Shown: positions 9,165 to 17,225 of the stretch, one piece after another
Layout of the letters: each line of letters opens with the position of its first letter
Position numbering within the stretch: the first letter of the stretch is position 1
From: JBBDWK01 sp040902885
GTDB taxonomy: Bacteria > Acidobacteriota > Terriglobia > Bryobacterales > Bryobacteraceae
Reading direction: 5' to 3'
DNA: 64,000 bases
NCBI GenBank assembly: GCA_040902885.1
Contig: JBBDWK010000042.1
Coordinates: 1-64,000 of the forward strand
Translations under genes and position numbers: made by a program
The notes under the pieces: model-generated
Databases searched by the model: none
What the model was told of the DNA's origin: nothing
What the model saw: the letters and a program-made list of their open reading frames with translations, nothing else

Positions 9165-10040
9165 ATGAACCGTCGTCTCTTTTTGTCTTCCGCGCTGGCT
9201 GCGCCGGCTCTCGCGGCAACTACCGAGTTCGGCGCTTATCATCTGCGCTATGCCCCCAGGATCGGTTTCCTGCCCGATCTTCCAATCCCGCGCCAGTTGG
9301 AGATTTACGCCGAGAACGGCTTCAGGGCCTTCGAGTACAACGGCCTGCCTCGGCATTCGTCCCAGGAGATCGAAAGCTTTCGCAAGAAGATGGACGAGTT
9401 GAAGATGAGCATGGGCGTCTTCGTGGTGAATTCGGGCGGGTGGAAGGGCGACGCCATGGTGGACAAGCGCTTCCACGATGCTTTCCTCAAGGACGTGACG
9501 CGCGCCGTGGAGATCCACAAGATTATCGGCAACGAGTGCGCGACCATCACTTCCGGGCTGACCGTCAAGAATTTGAGCCACGAGGAGCAGACCAAAAACT
9601 GCATCGAGGTCATCAAGCGCGCGGCCGATATCGTGGCCGACACCAAAATGGTTCTGGTTCTGGAGCCGCTCAACATTCGCGTGAATCATGCCGGTTATTT
9701 CGTGGTCTTTTCCGATCACGCGGCCGAGATCATGCAGGCCGTCAATCATCCCAAGGCGCGCATTCTTTTCGACATCTATCACCAGCAGATTTCGGAAGGA
9801 AACGTGATCGGCCATATCCAGAAGCATTGGGACTGGATTGAATACTTTCAGGTGGGCGATGTGCCGGGCCGCAAGGAGCCTGGCACCGGCGAGGTCAACT
9901 GGAAGAATGTCTTCAAGGCGATACACGAGAAAGGCTTCAAGGGCATTCTCGGCATGGAGCACGGGCTTTCCGTTCCGGGCGAAGCGGGACTGAAGAAGTG
10001 CTTCGACGAATATAAGAAGGCCGACGCCTGGTACGCCTGA
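9165..10040 (+). CDS. Hydroxypyruvate isomerase-like TIM-barrel protein, exported
   Basis: A 291-residue xylose-isomerase-like TIM barrel of the hydroxypyruvate isomerase (Hyi) type. Metal-ligand-like acidic positions sit in LVLEPLNIR, LFDIYHQQ and LGMEHG. The N-terminus MNRRLFLSSALAAPALA looks like a Tat or Sec signal, which is unusual for the cytosolic Hyi family but common for Acidobacterial paralogues. A good ribosome-binding site (AAGGAG) precedes the ATG. It is four bases upstream of the next secreted enzyme, so the two are probably co-transcribed. The exact sugar or hydroxy-acid substrate is unknown. Confidence 0.75.
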   Translation: MNRRLFLSSALAAPALAATTEFGAYHLRYAPRIGFLPDLPIPRQLEIYAENGFRAFEYNGLPRHSSQEIESFRKKMDELKMSMGVFVVNSGGWKGDAMVDKRFHDAFLKDVTRAVEIHKIIGNECATITSGLTVKNLSHEEQTKNCIEVIKRAADIVADTKMVLVLEPLNIRVNHAGYFVVFSDHAAEIMQAVNHPKARILFDIYHQQISEGNVIGHIQKHWDWIEYFQVGDVPGRKEPGTGEVNWKNVFKAIHEKGFKGILGMEHGLSVPGEAGLKKCFDEYKKADAWYA

Positions 10041-10044
10041 CGCC

Positions 10045-11523
10045 ATGAGCACCGGCAGAAGGGACCTCCTCAAAGGAGCGCTGCTCGCGGCGTCCGGCTC
10101 ACTGGCGCCGGCCGCCGATACGCAGCTCATCCGGCGCGAAAACCAGAAGTCCGGCGCTCGCGACTGGCAGCTCACCCGCCTGCGGCTCGACAAGCGCAAC
10201 GGATTCCGGTCCCCCTGGATCGAAGGATACTGTTCGCACCAGAGCATCGAGGCGGGGCAGACGCTGCGCATCTTCGCCAGCACCAATCCCCCGGCGAGAT
10301 TCAACCTTGAGATTTTCCGCATGGGCTATTACGGCGGACTGGGCGCCCGCCTGATGACCACGCTGGGACCGTTCGCCGGAAAAGTGCAGCCCGATCCGGA
10401 GATCGGCGCGCGCCGTTTGCGCGAGTGCCGGTGGGAAGCAACCGCCAGCCTGACCATTCCCAAGGACTGGGTGAGCGGCGTCTATCTCGGCCGCCTCAAC
10501 ATCCTGCCGGAGAGCAAGACCAGCGGCGCATGGCAGAGCTACATTGTGTTTATCGTACGCGACCGGCGGCGCGCGGACGTTCTCTTCCAGTGCAGCGATA
10601 ACACATGGCAGGCGTACAACCGCTGGCCCGACGACTACTCGCTGTACACGAGTCCCGCCGGATCGCTGGTGGGCGGCGTGGACGTGAGCTTCGACCGGCC
10701 TTACGGCAAGTACGCACAGATTTTCGAAGCGCCTCAGTCGGTGGGTTCCGGAGAGTTTCTGTTGTGGGAGTTTCCGCTGGCGTACTGGCTGGAGCAGCAC
10801 GGCTACGACGTGACCTATTGCTCGAACAGCGACATGCTCGACCCGGAGTGCGCCCCGCGCGCGAAGACCTTCCTGAGCGTGGGGCACGACGAGTATTGGG
10901 ACCTGCGCCAGTATGAGAATGCGAAAGCCGCGATCGGGAAGGGCACCAGCGAGATGTACCTCTCGGGCAACTCGGTGTGCTTCGTGGCGCCGTTTCGCAG
11001 CAGTGCGGACAATCAGCCCAACCGCATCATCACACGTGCCGGGCGATACGGCGGGCTGAGCGAGGAAGAGAAACGCAACATGGGGCCGTTCGAAGTCGAA
11101 GGCCCCAACGAGAACCTGCTGATGGGAGCGAGAACCATCGTGCCCTTCAACGGCGGCGGAGACTGGATTGTTTCCAGGCCGGACCACTGGATCTTCGAGG
11201 GCACGGGCGTGCGCATGGGCGACCGCATTCCGGGACTGGTGGGCTGGGAGTTCCACGGCGATCCGGCCGCGCTACCCGGTCTTGAAATTGTGGCAGACGG
11301 CATAGCGCTCAGCGGAGGCACGCGCCCGGCACATTGGACTGCAACCGTATATCCGGGGCCGGCGAAGAACTTTGTCTTCAACGCGGCGACCATCTTCTGG
11401 GCGCAGGGTCTCTCCTCGCCGCCGGGTCATATGCTGCCGTGGTCGCACTGGTCCCGCCCTCACGGACCCGATCCGCGGGTGCAGCGGATTACGCAAAACG
11501 TGCTGCGGCGAGCCATCGGCTGA
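10045..11523 (+). CDS. N,N-dimethylformamidase beta-subunit-like secreted protein
   Basis: A 492-residue protein with an N-terminal Tat-like signal (MSTGRRDLLKGALLAASGSL). It is followed by the beta-rich and alpha/beta regions characteristic of the N,N-dimethylformamidase large-subunit-like domain, with landmarks ADVLFQCSDNTWQAYNRWP and SVGHDEYWD. Known DMFases hydrolyse dimethylformamide with a mononuclear iron, and most Acidobacterial homologues are uncharacterised. The product is therefore named by family only. The gene starts four bases after the Hyi-like gene and ends before the strong promoter at 11599. Confidence 0.72.
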   Translation: MSTGRRDLLKGALLAASGSLAPAADTQLIRRENQKSGARDWQLTRLRLDKRNGFRSPWIEGYCSHQSIEAGQTLRIFASTNPPARFNLEIFRMGYYGGLGARLMTTLGPFAGKVQPDPEIGARRLRECRWEATASLTIPKDWVSGVYLGRLNILPESKTSGAWQSYIVFIVRDRRRADVLFQCSDNTWQAYNRWPDDYSLYTSPAGSLVGGVDVSFDRPYGKYAQIFEAPQSVGSGEFLLWEFPLAYWLEQHGYDVTYCSNSDMLDPECAPRAKTFLSVGHDEYWDLRQYENAKAAIGKGTSEMYLSGNSVCFVAPFRSSADNQPNRIITRAGRYGGLSEEEKRNMGPFEVEGPNENLLMGARTIVPFNGGGDWIVSRPDHWIFEGTGVRMGDRIPGLVGWEFHGDPAALPGLEIVADGIALSGGTRPAHWTATVYPGPAKNFVFNAATIFWAQGLSSPPGHMLPWSHWSRPHGPDPRVQRITQNVLRRAIG

Positions 11524-11598
11524 CCGGTCTGATCAAAGCAGCAAGCACTGAACCGCGCGCGTCAGCAAGCGGACGTCCACCTGCTCACTTTCCAATTT

Positions 11599-11626
11599 TT
11601 GACATCTCCTTTACGTGATGTATAAT
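11599..11626 (+). promoter_or_regulatory. Consensus sigma-70 promoter for the KaiC locus
   Basis: TTGACA at 11599-11604 and TATAAT at 11621-11626 are perfect -35 and -10 hexamers separated by 16 bases. Transcription would begin near 11633. The in-frame GTG/ATG at 11615-11620 lies inside the spacer and cannot be translated from this promoter. The first usable codon is GTG at 11633, at or next to the predicted transcript end, which suggests a leaderless message. Confidence 0.75.
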
Positions 11627-11632
11627 CCCAAA

Positions 11633-12072
11633 GTGGAAACGGATCAGCCCGCGAATTCAGCGATCCACGAGTGCCTGGAATCCCTCGGAATTTCACGCCT
11701 CGCCGAGTGGGACGTGCTGATCTTTCTGTACCGCCATCAGGCCAGTCTTGCCAGCGCCGGGCAGATCGCGCGCATCATGGGCTATCCGGGCAAAGTAGTC
11801 GGCGATGCCCTGGAAAGTCTGGAGTCGCTGGGCTGGTACAACGTTCGCGACCCTCCCAGCGCGTGCGTTTGTATCAATTCGCACTTTCCCAAAGTGCCCC
11901 TCCCCTCAAAAAAAAAGACTGCTTTCAGCAACCGATCGGTCTCGCTGAAAATCGAGCAGGCCGTCTCCTGCTGGCCAAAACACTGCGGCAGCGCGCCGGC
12001 CACAAGGCCACGGACGGCGAGGGTCTGCATCTGGTGCGGAAAGGAACGGCAAAATGGCCGAAGGCGATTTAA
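11633..12072 (+). pseudogene. Frameshifted winged-helix transcription regulator
   Basis: The first ~66 codons read as a winged helix-turn-helix (LASAGQIARIMGYPGKVVGDAL, then ESLESLG). The wing and tail continue only in the -1 frame (LVQRSRPSQRVRLYQF, then ENRAGRLLLAKTLRQ) to a TAA at 12072. The shift maps to about 11828-11834, where one base appears to be missing after CTGGG. It could be a real inactivating deletion, a sequencing error, or -1 recoding; no classical slippery heptamer is visible at the shift. A run of nine A at 11908-11916 lies downstream. In the restored frame it overlaps the KaiC start by 19 bases, so the two were a translationally coupled pair. Confidence 0.6.
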
Positions 12073-13601
12073 TCCGGACCGGCATTGCCGGCCTCGACGA
12101 GATCCTTCTGGGCGGGATTCCGAGGACCAACGTGATCCTGGTGCAGGGCGCGACGGGAACCGGCAAGACCCTGATGGGCATGGAGTTCATCTATCGCGGA
12201 ATCACCCAGTTTAACGAGCCCGGCATCATCGTGGTATTTGAGGCCAGCCCGGACAAACTGGTGCGGGACGCCGCCGGATTCGGCTGGGATCTGGAGGAGC
12301 TGCAGCGGCAGAGGAAGCTGCAAATCATCTTTACCAGCCCGCAGGGGCTCGATCAGGAGCTGCGTTCCCCGGATAGCCTGCTGCTCGAAACCGCGGCTGA
12401 AATCGGCGCCCAGCGCATCTTTATCGACGGCATTGGGCTGTTGCGCCCGTCAAACGACGGCGATCACGCGCAGCCGGCGGGCTCCTACCGCGACCTGTTG
12501 CAGCAATTGATCGAGGGGTTGAACCGCGAGAATCTGACCGCCATGCTCGCGCACGAGAGCGGCACGCTCCTCCCGTCGCAGGCTACTTTGGAAATGGCCG
12601 ATTTCCTCGCCGACACGGTGATCCACTTGGGCCGCCACTTGCGCTACCGGCGCTCCCACCGCAGCATCGAGATTATCAAGAGCCGGGGCCAGAATTACGA
12701 ATCCGGCGAGCACACGCTGTGGATTACCGAGGGAAAAGGCCTGGAGGTGTTCCGCCGCGTGCAGTCCCCGATGCACCGCGATATCGCGCAGCCGACCTCC
12801 ACCGCCAAGCGCTCGGTCATCGGGGTGGAGGCTCTGGACAATCTGATCGGCGGCGGCATCTTCGATGGCTCCACCACCCTGGTCATTGGCGTTTCCGGCG
12901 CGGGCAAGACCGTGCTGGGCTCGCAGCTTCTGCAGGAAGGAGCGGAGAAACACGGAAAGCGCGGCCTGCTGGTCTCGCTCGACGAGCACCCCGCGCAGAT
13001 CGTCCGCAATTCCGAGATCCTCGATCTCGACCTGAAACGGCAGATCGATTCCGGCATGATCCAAATTCTCTTCGAGAGCCCGCAAGAGCTGGACATCGAC
13101 GCGCATTTCGCGCGCATCGTCCGGGCCATCGAGGAGCACGACATTCAACGGCTGGTGATTGACGGCATGACGAGCTACAGCACCGCCCTCGGAGATCAGC
13201 GCGTGTACCGCGACTTCTTTCACGCCCTGGTGTCCTATAGCAAGTTCCGCCTGATGACGACTTTTTTCAACTACGAAAATCCGGAGTTTCTCGGGCTGTC
13301 GGAGTACATGCCGGATTTCCGCTTCAGCTCCATCGTGGACAATATCATTCTGTTGAGCCTCGTGGAGCTCGGCAACACGCTCCACCGCTGCATCACGGTG
13401 GTCAAGGCGCGGGGGAGCGCCCATGAATTCGATACCCGCGAATTCTCGATCGGAAAAGGCGGGATCTCTCTTGTCCCGGTGGACAAGAGCGTCGAGCTGC
13501 CCGCGCTGCCGGTGCAGAGCTACTCCAGTCTGCTGAGCCGCGCGCCAACGCGGTTGAGTCCCTTTCACCGGACAACCGGCACGGCCGCGGACCAGGAATG
13601 A
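12054..13601 (+). CDS. KaiC-like dual RecA-fold ATPase
   Basis: A 515-residue protein with two KaiC/RecA-like domains: Walker A GATGTGKT at residues 32-39 and GVSGAGKT at 279-286, each followed by a Walker B-like FIDG/VIDG segment. No kaiA or kaiB is nearby, so this is a non-circadian KaiC homologue of the type that pairs with histidine kinases in many bacteria. A ribosome-binding site AAGGA precedes the ATG at 12054. It overlaps the downstream hybrid kinase by 4 bases (ATGA), implying that the ATPase and kinase form one signalling unit. Autophosphorylation sites were not assigned. Confidence 0.85.
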   Translation: MAEGDLIRTGIAGLDEILLGGIPRTNVILVQGATGTGKTLMGMEFIYRGITQFNEPGIIVVFEASPDKLVRDAAGFGWDLEELQRQRKLQIIFTSPQGLDQELRSPDSLLLETAAEIGAQRIFIDGIGLLRPSNDGDHAQPAGSYRDLLQQLIEGLNRENLTAMLAHESGTLLPSQATLEMADFLADTVIHLGRHLRYRRSHRSIEIIKSRGQNYESGEHTLWITEGKGLEVFRRVQSPMHRDIAQPTSTAKRSVIGVEALDNLIGGGIFDGSTTLVIGVSGAGKTVLGSQLLQEGAEKHGKRGLLVSLDEHPAQIVRNSEILDLDLKRQIDSGMIQILFESPQELDIDAHFARIVRAIEEHDIQRLVIDGMTSYSTALGDQRVYRDFFHALVSYSKFRLMTTFFNYENPEFLGLSEYMPDFRFSSIVDNIILLSLVELGNTLHRCITVVKARGSAHEFDTREFSIGKGGISLVPVDKSVELPALPVQSYSSLLSRAPTRLSPFHRTTGTAADQE

Positions 13602-15646
13602 GTCGCGCTTTCCAACTGTCTCCCGAGGTGCGCGCGGAGCTGATGGATCCCGAAGGCTGGAACAAGGTTCTGGAGATCTACGCCCGCAGTATGAAGCTCG
13701 CGGTGGCGTTGACCGACAAAGAGGGCCGGATGTTGGGAAAGTGTCACAACCCGCAACCGGTATGGAGTCTCGCCTGCGAAGCAAAGCACGAATGGAACGG
13801 CGCGCCGTGCCCCTTTTGCCTGTCGCCGGATTCGCCTTGCACGGCCGTTCCGGATGCACTGCAAACACCCCCGCATCCCGTGCTGGTGCACGATCAAGCC
13901 GGACTCGTGCACATCGCGGCGCCGTTGTCGTTGGGCGGCGAGAATCTAGGAGCGCTCATCGCCGGGCAGGTCTTTGACCGGTATCCCGAACCGCTGCGGC
14001 TGCAGCGGGTCGCCAGAGACGTCGATGTTCCGGAGCAGCGGTTGTGGCACGTGGCGCGCCAGCAGGCTCCGGTACGCGGCAGCACCTTGAAAATGTTCGG
14101 CGACTTGCTGGAGGCGCTGGGCCAGGCGTTTCTCCGGCAATGCTATAGCGACATCCTGGAAAGAAAGCTGATTGAGACGAACCGCCGTTTTCGGTTGATG
14201 ATCGATGGCGTGAAGGACTACGCGATTTTCACCGTGGATATATCGGGCCGCGTGACGAGTTGGAATAGCGGAGCCGAGCGCCTGTTAGGCTACACGGAAG
14301 CCGAGATCCTTGGCCAGCAATTCTCCCGGATCTTCACTCCAAAGGATGTTCGGAACGGTGTACCTGAGAAGGAACTGCAAACGGCCGCGCGTGAGGGCCG
14401 GGCGGAAAGTGAAGGGTGGCGCCTTCGTAAGGACGGCAGCCGCCTTTTTGCCACCGGCGTGCTGACTCCCCTGGGGGAGGGACAGCATCGCGAGTTCGGG
14501 AAGATCATGCGCGACATGACCGAGCGCCGGAAGACGGAACAGGCGCTCCTTCAAGCGCAGAAGCTGGAGAGTCTGGGAGTTCTCGCCGGCGGTATCGCTC
14601 ACGACTTCAATAACCTGCTGACCGGCATTCTGGGAAACGCCAGCCTATTGCTGGACGATTCGTCCGAAATCGATCCCGACCGGGACCGGCTCGAAGATAT
14701 TGTGAACGCCAGTAAACGAGCGGCGGAGTTGACCAGCCAGTTGCTGGCGTATGCCGGCAAGGGGCGGTTTTTGATCGCCCGCTTCGATCTTTCCGGGCTG
14801 GTCGCGGAGATGCTGCACCTGATTCAGGCCTCGATTCCGAAACACGTGGATCTCCGGCTTGCGCTGGCGCCCCGTTTGCCGCCGATCGAGGCCGACGCCA
14901 CGCAGCTCGGGCAAATCGTGATGAACCTCGTCATCAACGCCGCGGAAGCTATCGGACCGGAAGGGGGAATCGTTTGGGTCTCCACGGGATTGACCGGCGA
15001 TGCCCGGAACGTTTGCCTGGAGGTGCGCGATACGGGTCACGGCATGGACGAGGCCACGCAGGCGAAGATCTTCGATCCATTCTTCAGCACGAAGTTTACG
15101 GGGCGGGGCTTGGGCCTGGCCGCGGTTGGGGGCATCGTTCGCGGGCACAAGGGCAGACTCCAGGTGGAGAGCGCTCCCGGGGAGGGCAGTGCATTTCGAG
15201 TCTTTTTTCCGGCGGCCGCAGGCCCGGTTGCGAAAACGGAAGAAGTTTCGGCGCCGCCCGGCCCGGACATCACCGGAACCATTCTGGTGGTGGAGGACGA
15301 GGCGATAATCCTGCAATTCACAAAAGCGGCGCTGGAACGCCGGGGATATACGGTGCTGGCCGCCGAAAACGGCCTGGAGGCGGTAAACCTTTTCCGGGAA
15401 AAAGCCGCCGCGATTACGGCCATACTATTGGATCTGGCCATGCCGGTAATGGGCGGAGAGGAAGCCTTCAAGCGCATCACGGACATACGGCCCGGCGTAC
15501 CGGTGGTGGTTGCGAGCGGATACAGCGAGGCCGAGATCCGCCAGCGCTTCGGCGACAGGCCCGTGGCGAGCTTTATTCAGAAGCCGTACACCGCAGCGCA
15601 ACTGGCGGAGAAAATAAGAGCGGTTTTGCGGAACCGCCAGAAATAG
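13598..15646 (+). CDS. PocR-PAS hybrid sensor histidine kinase
   Basis: A 682-residue soluble hybrid kinase. Domains in order are: a PocR-type ligand-sensing domain (~10-180) with the Cys-containing HEWNGAPCPFC and CHNPQPVWSLAC segments; a PAS domain (~190-310); a HisKA helix with phosphorylatable His335 in HDFNNLLTGILGN; a HATPase (~440-550); and a C-terminal receiver (~565-680) with phospho-acceptor Asp612 in LLDLAMP. No transmembrane segment is seen. The PocR domain usually senses small molecules in the cytoplasm, and its clustered Cys residues may bind metal or respond to redox. It overlaps the KaiC-like gene by ATGA. Confidence 0.88.
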   Translation: MSRAFQLSPEVRAELMDPEGWNKVLEIYARSMKLAVALTDKEGRMLGKCHNPQPVWSLACEAKHEWNGAPCPFCLSPDSPCTAVPDALQTPPHPVLVHDQAGLVHIAAPLSLGGENLGALIAGQVFDRYPEPLRLQRVARDVDVPEQRLWHVARQQAPVRGSTLKMFGDLLEALGQAFLRQCYSDILERKLIETNRRFRLMIDGVKDYAIFTVDISGRVTSWNSGAERLLGYTEAEILGQQFSRIFTPKDVRNGVPEKELQTAAREGRAESEGWRLRKDGSRLFATGVLTPLGEGQHREFGKIMRDMTERRKTEQALLQAQKLESLGVLAGGIAHDFNNLLTGILGNASLLLDDSSEIDPDRDRLEDIVNASKRAAELTSQLLAYAGKGRFLIARFDLSGLVAEMLHLIQASIPKHVDLRLALAPRLPPIEADATQLGQIVMNLVINAAEAIGPEGGIVWVSTGLTGDARNVCLEVRDTGHGMDEATQAKIFDPFFSTKFTGRGLGLAAVGGIVRGHKGRLQVESAPGEGSAFRVFFPAAAGPVAKTEEVSAPPGPDITGTILVVEDEAIILQFTKAALERRGYTVLAAENGLEAVNLFREKAAAITAILLDLAMPVMGGEEAFKRITDIRPGVPVVVASGYSEAEIRQRFGDRPVASFIQKPYTAAQLAEKIRAVLRNRQK

Positions 15647-15659
15647 AGTTGGGTGGGCT

Positions 15660-16367
15660 TCAGCCTTTCCCACATGAAAGCCGGGCCAGTTCGCCGAGAT
15701 TCAAACGCCCGGTGTAAATGGCCATTCCGAGCGCGACGTGTACCTTCATCGCCAGCAGCTCGCGAACTTCATCGAGGGTGGTGATGCCGCCCGCAGCCGT
15801 GATTTCGAGCGGCGTGGCCGCCCGCAGGCGGCGGAACCATTCCAGGTTCGTGCCCTGCAGCATGCCTTCCTTATCGACATATGTGCAAAGAAAGCCGGAG
15901 CAGCAGGGTTCGAGCGATTGAATCGCCTGCTCCGCGGTCAGGTTCACCGATTCGCGCCAGCCCTTCACCACGATGCGGCCTTCCCTCGAATCGAGCGCGA
16001 TCAGAATCCTCTCGCGGCCGATGGCGACTCGGAGGGCGTCGAGGAATTCGCGGTTGACGCCGGAATCGCGAAACGCCGCGGTCCCGACAATTACTTTGCT
16101 TGCGCCTTGACCCACAAGAGTCCGCGCGCGTTCCACGGAGCGTACGCCGCCGCCGACGCGAGTCACCGCGCGCGCGGCGAGGAATTCAACCAGCTCGTCG
16201 TTCGAGCCGCCGCCAATCGCCGCATCCAGGTCGATCACCTGAATCTCAGGGAACGCGGCGAAGCGCTGCAACATCTCCAGCGGCGTGCCGCCTTCGAGCG
16301 CCTTCTCGCGGCCCTGCACCAACTGGACGACCTTGCCGCCCATTAGATCGATGCACGGGACGATCAT
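15660..16367 (-). CDS. hisA: Phosphoribosylformimino-AICAR-phosphate isomerase
   Basis: A 235-residue TIM barrel catalysing the fourth step of histidine synthesis, isomerisation of ProFAR to PRFAR. The N-terminal PCIDLMGGKVVQLVQG carries the catalytic Asp and phosphate loop, and TAAGGITTLDEV is the second phosphate-binding half-barrel. Last gene of the his operon; its ATG overlaps the hisF stop (ATGA). It converges with the hybrid kinase gene, 13 bases away. Confidence 0.95.
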   Translation of the reverse strand: MIVPCIDLMGGKVVQLVQGREKALEGGTPLEMLQRFAAFPEIQVIDLDAAIGGGSNDELVEFLAARAVTRVGGGVRSVERARTLVGQGASKVIVGTAAFRDSGVNREFLDALRVAIGRERILIALDSREGRIVVKGWRESVNLTAEQAIQSLEPCCSGFLCTYVDKEGMLQGTNLEWFRRLRAATPLEITAAGGITTLDEVRELLAMKVHVALGMAIYTGRLNLGELARLSCGKG

Positions 16368-17128
16368 GCGGTCTTCCTGACGGGAACGCCGCGACGGTCG
16401 AGATGCTCCTTCAAGTCCGCCACCGTGTACGTGCCGAAGTGAAAGATGGAAGCGGCCAGTGCGGCGTCGGCTTCGCCATCGGTAAACACGCCGAGAAAGT
16501 CCTCCGGCCCGCCCGCGCCGCCGGAGGCGATTACGGGAACACGCGTAGCGCGCGAGACGGCCTTAGTGAGAGGGCAGTCAAAGCCCTGCCGCACGCCATC
16601 GGTGTCCATGGACGTGAGAAGGATTTCACCCGCGCCCAAAGCTTCGCCGCGTGCGGCCCATTCGACAACGTCAATGCCTTCGTCGTCCCGGCCGCCGCGT
16701 GTGTAGACGTTCCAGGCGTCCGGTGCGCGCCGGCGGGCATCGATGGCCAGCACCACCGCCTGCGCGCCGAACTCATTGCTCAGCTCCGTGATCAACTCGG
16801 GCCGTCGTACAGCGGCCGTGTTGACCGATACCTTGTCCGCGCCCGCCATCAGAATCCTGCGCGCATCGGCGACGGATCGGATGCCGCCTCCCACCGCGAG
16901 CGGGATGAATACCTTGCGGGCCGTGCGGGCAACCAGATCGGCCATAATGTCCCGGGCATCGCTGGATGCCGTGATATCGAGGAAAACCAGTTCGTCCGCG
17001 CCCTGTCGGTTGTAACGGTCCGCGAGCTCAACCGGATCGCCCGCGTCGCGCAGGTTCACGAAGTTCACGCCTTTGACGACGCGTCCGGCGGTGACATCCA
17101 GACAGGGAATGATTCTCTTCGCCAGCAT
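16364..17128 (-). CDS. hisF: Imidazole glycerol phosphate synthase cyclase subunit
   Basis: A 254-residue TIM barrel. MLAKRIIPCLDVTAGRVVKG holds the first catalytic Asp, and LLTSMDTDG the second catalytic Asp region. It cyclises PRFAR using ammonia channelled from HisH to give imidazole glycerol phosphate and AICAR. It is separated from hisH by a 700-base RAYT insertion although the subunits act as a heterodimer. Its own ribosome-binding and promoter signals upstream are not obvious, so expression may depend on read-through past the insertion. Confidence 0.95.
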   Translation of the reverse strand: MLAKRIIPCLDVTAGRVVKGVNFVNLRDAGDPVELADRYNRQGADELVFLDITASSDARDIMADLVARTARKVFIPLAVGGGIRSVADARRILMAGADKVSVNTAAVRRPELITELSNEFGAQAVVLAIDARRRAPDAWNVYTRGGRDDEGIDVVEWAARGEALGAGEILLTSMDTDGVRQGFDCPLTKAVSRATRVPVIASGGAGGPEDFLGVFTDGEADAALAASIFHFGTYTVADLKEHLDRRGVPVRKTA

Positions 17129-17139
17129 GCTAGAGCCTT

Positions 17140-17180
17140 GTGGGGCAGGCCCTCGGCCTGCGGCGGCCTCTCAGGCCGCC
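17140..17180. repeat. Left terminal inverted repeat (REP-type) of the RAYT unit
   Basis: This 41-base segment is the inverted copy of 17752-17792 with a single mismatch (T for C at 17171). It contains nested palindromic half-sites (GGCCTGCGG, GGCGGCCTC) typical of REP sequences. It lies 11 bases outside the hisF start codon. Confidence 0.85.
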
Positions 17181-17225
17181 CGGACCTGGAGAATCTCCCA
17201 CTGCCTGACCCACTATCCAAACGTT

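Noticed and set aside
11908..11916. A9 run as the site of the frameshift by transcriptional slippage
   Set aside because: The alternative frame already makes winged-helix sense about 75 bases upstream (LVQRSR), so the shift must occur before the A run.
17073..17225. Upstream extension of the RAYT open frame to 17073
   Set aside because: It would overlap hisF antisense and the left inverted repeat, and it lacks family similarity. ATG 17226 gives the normal length.
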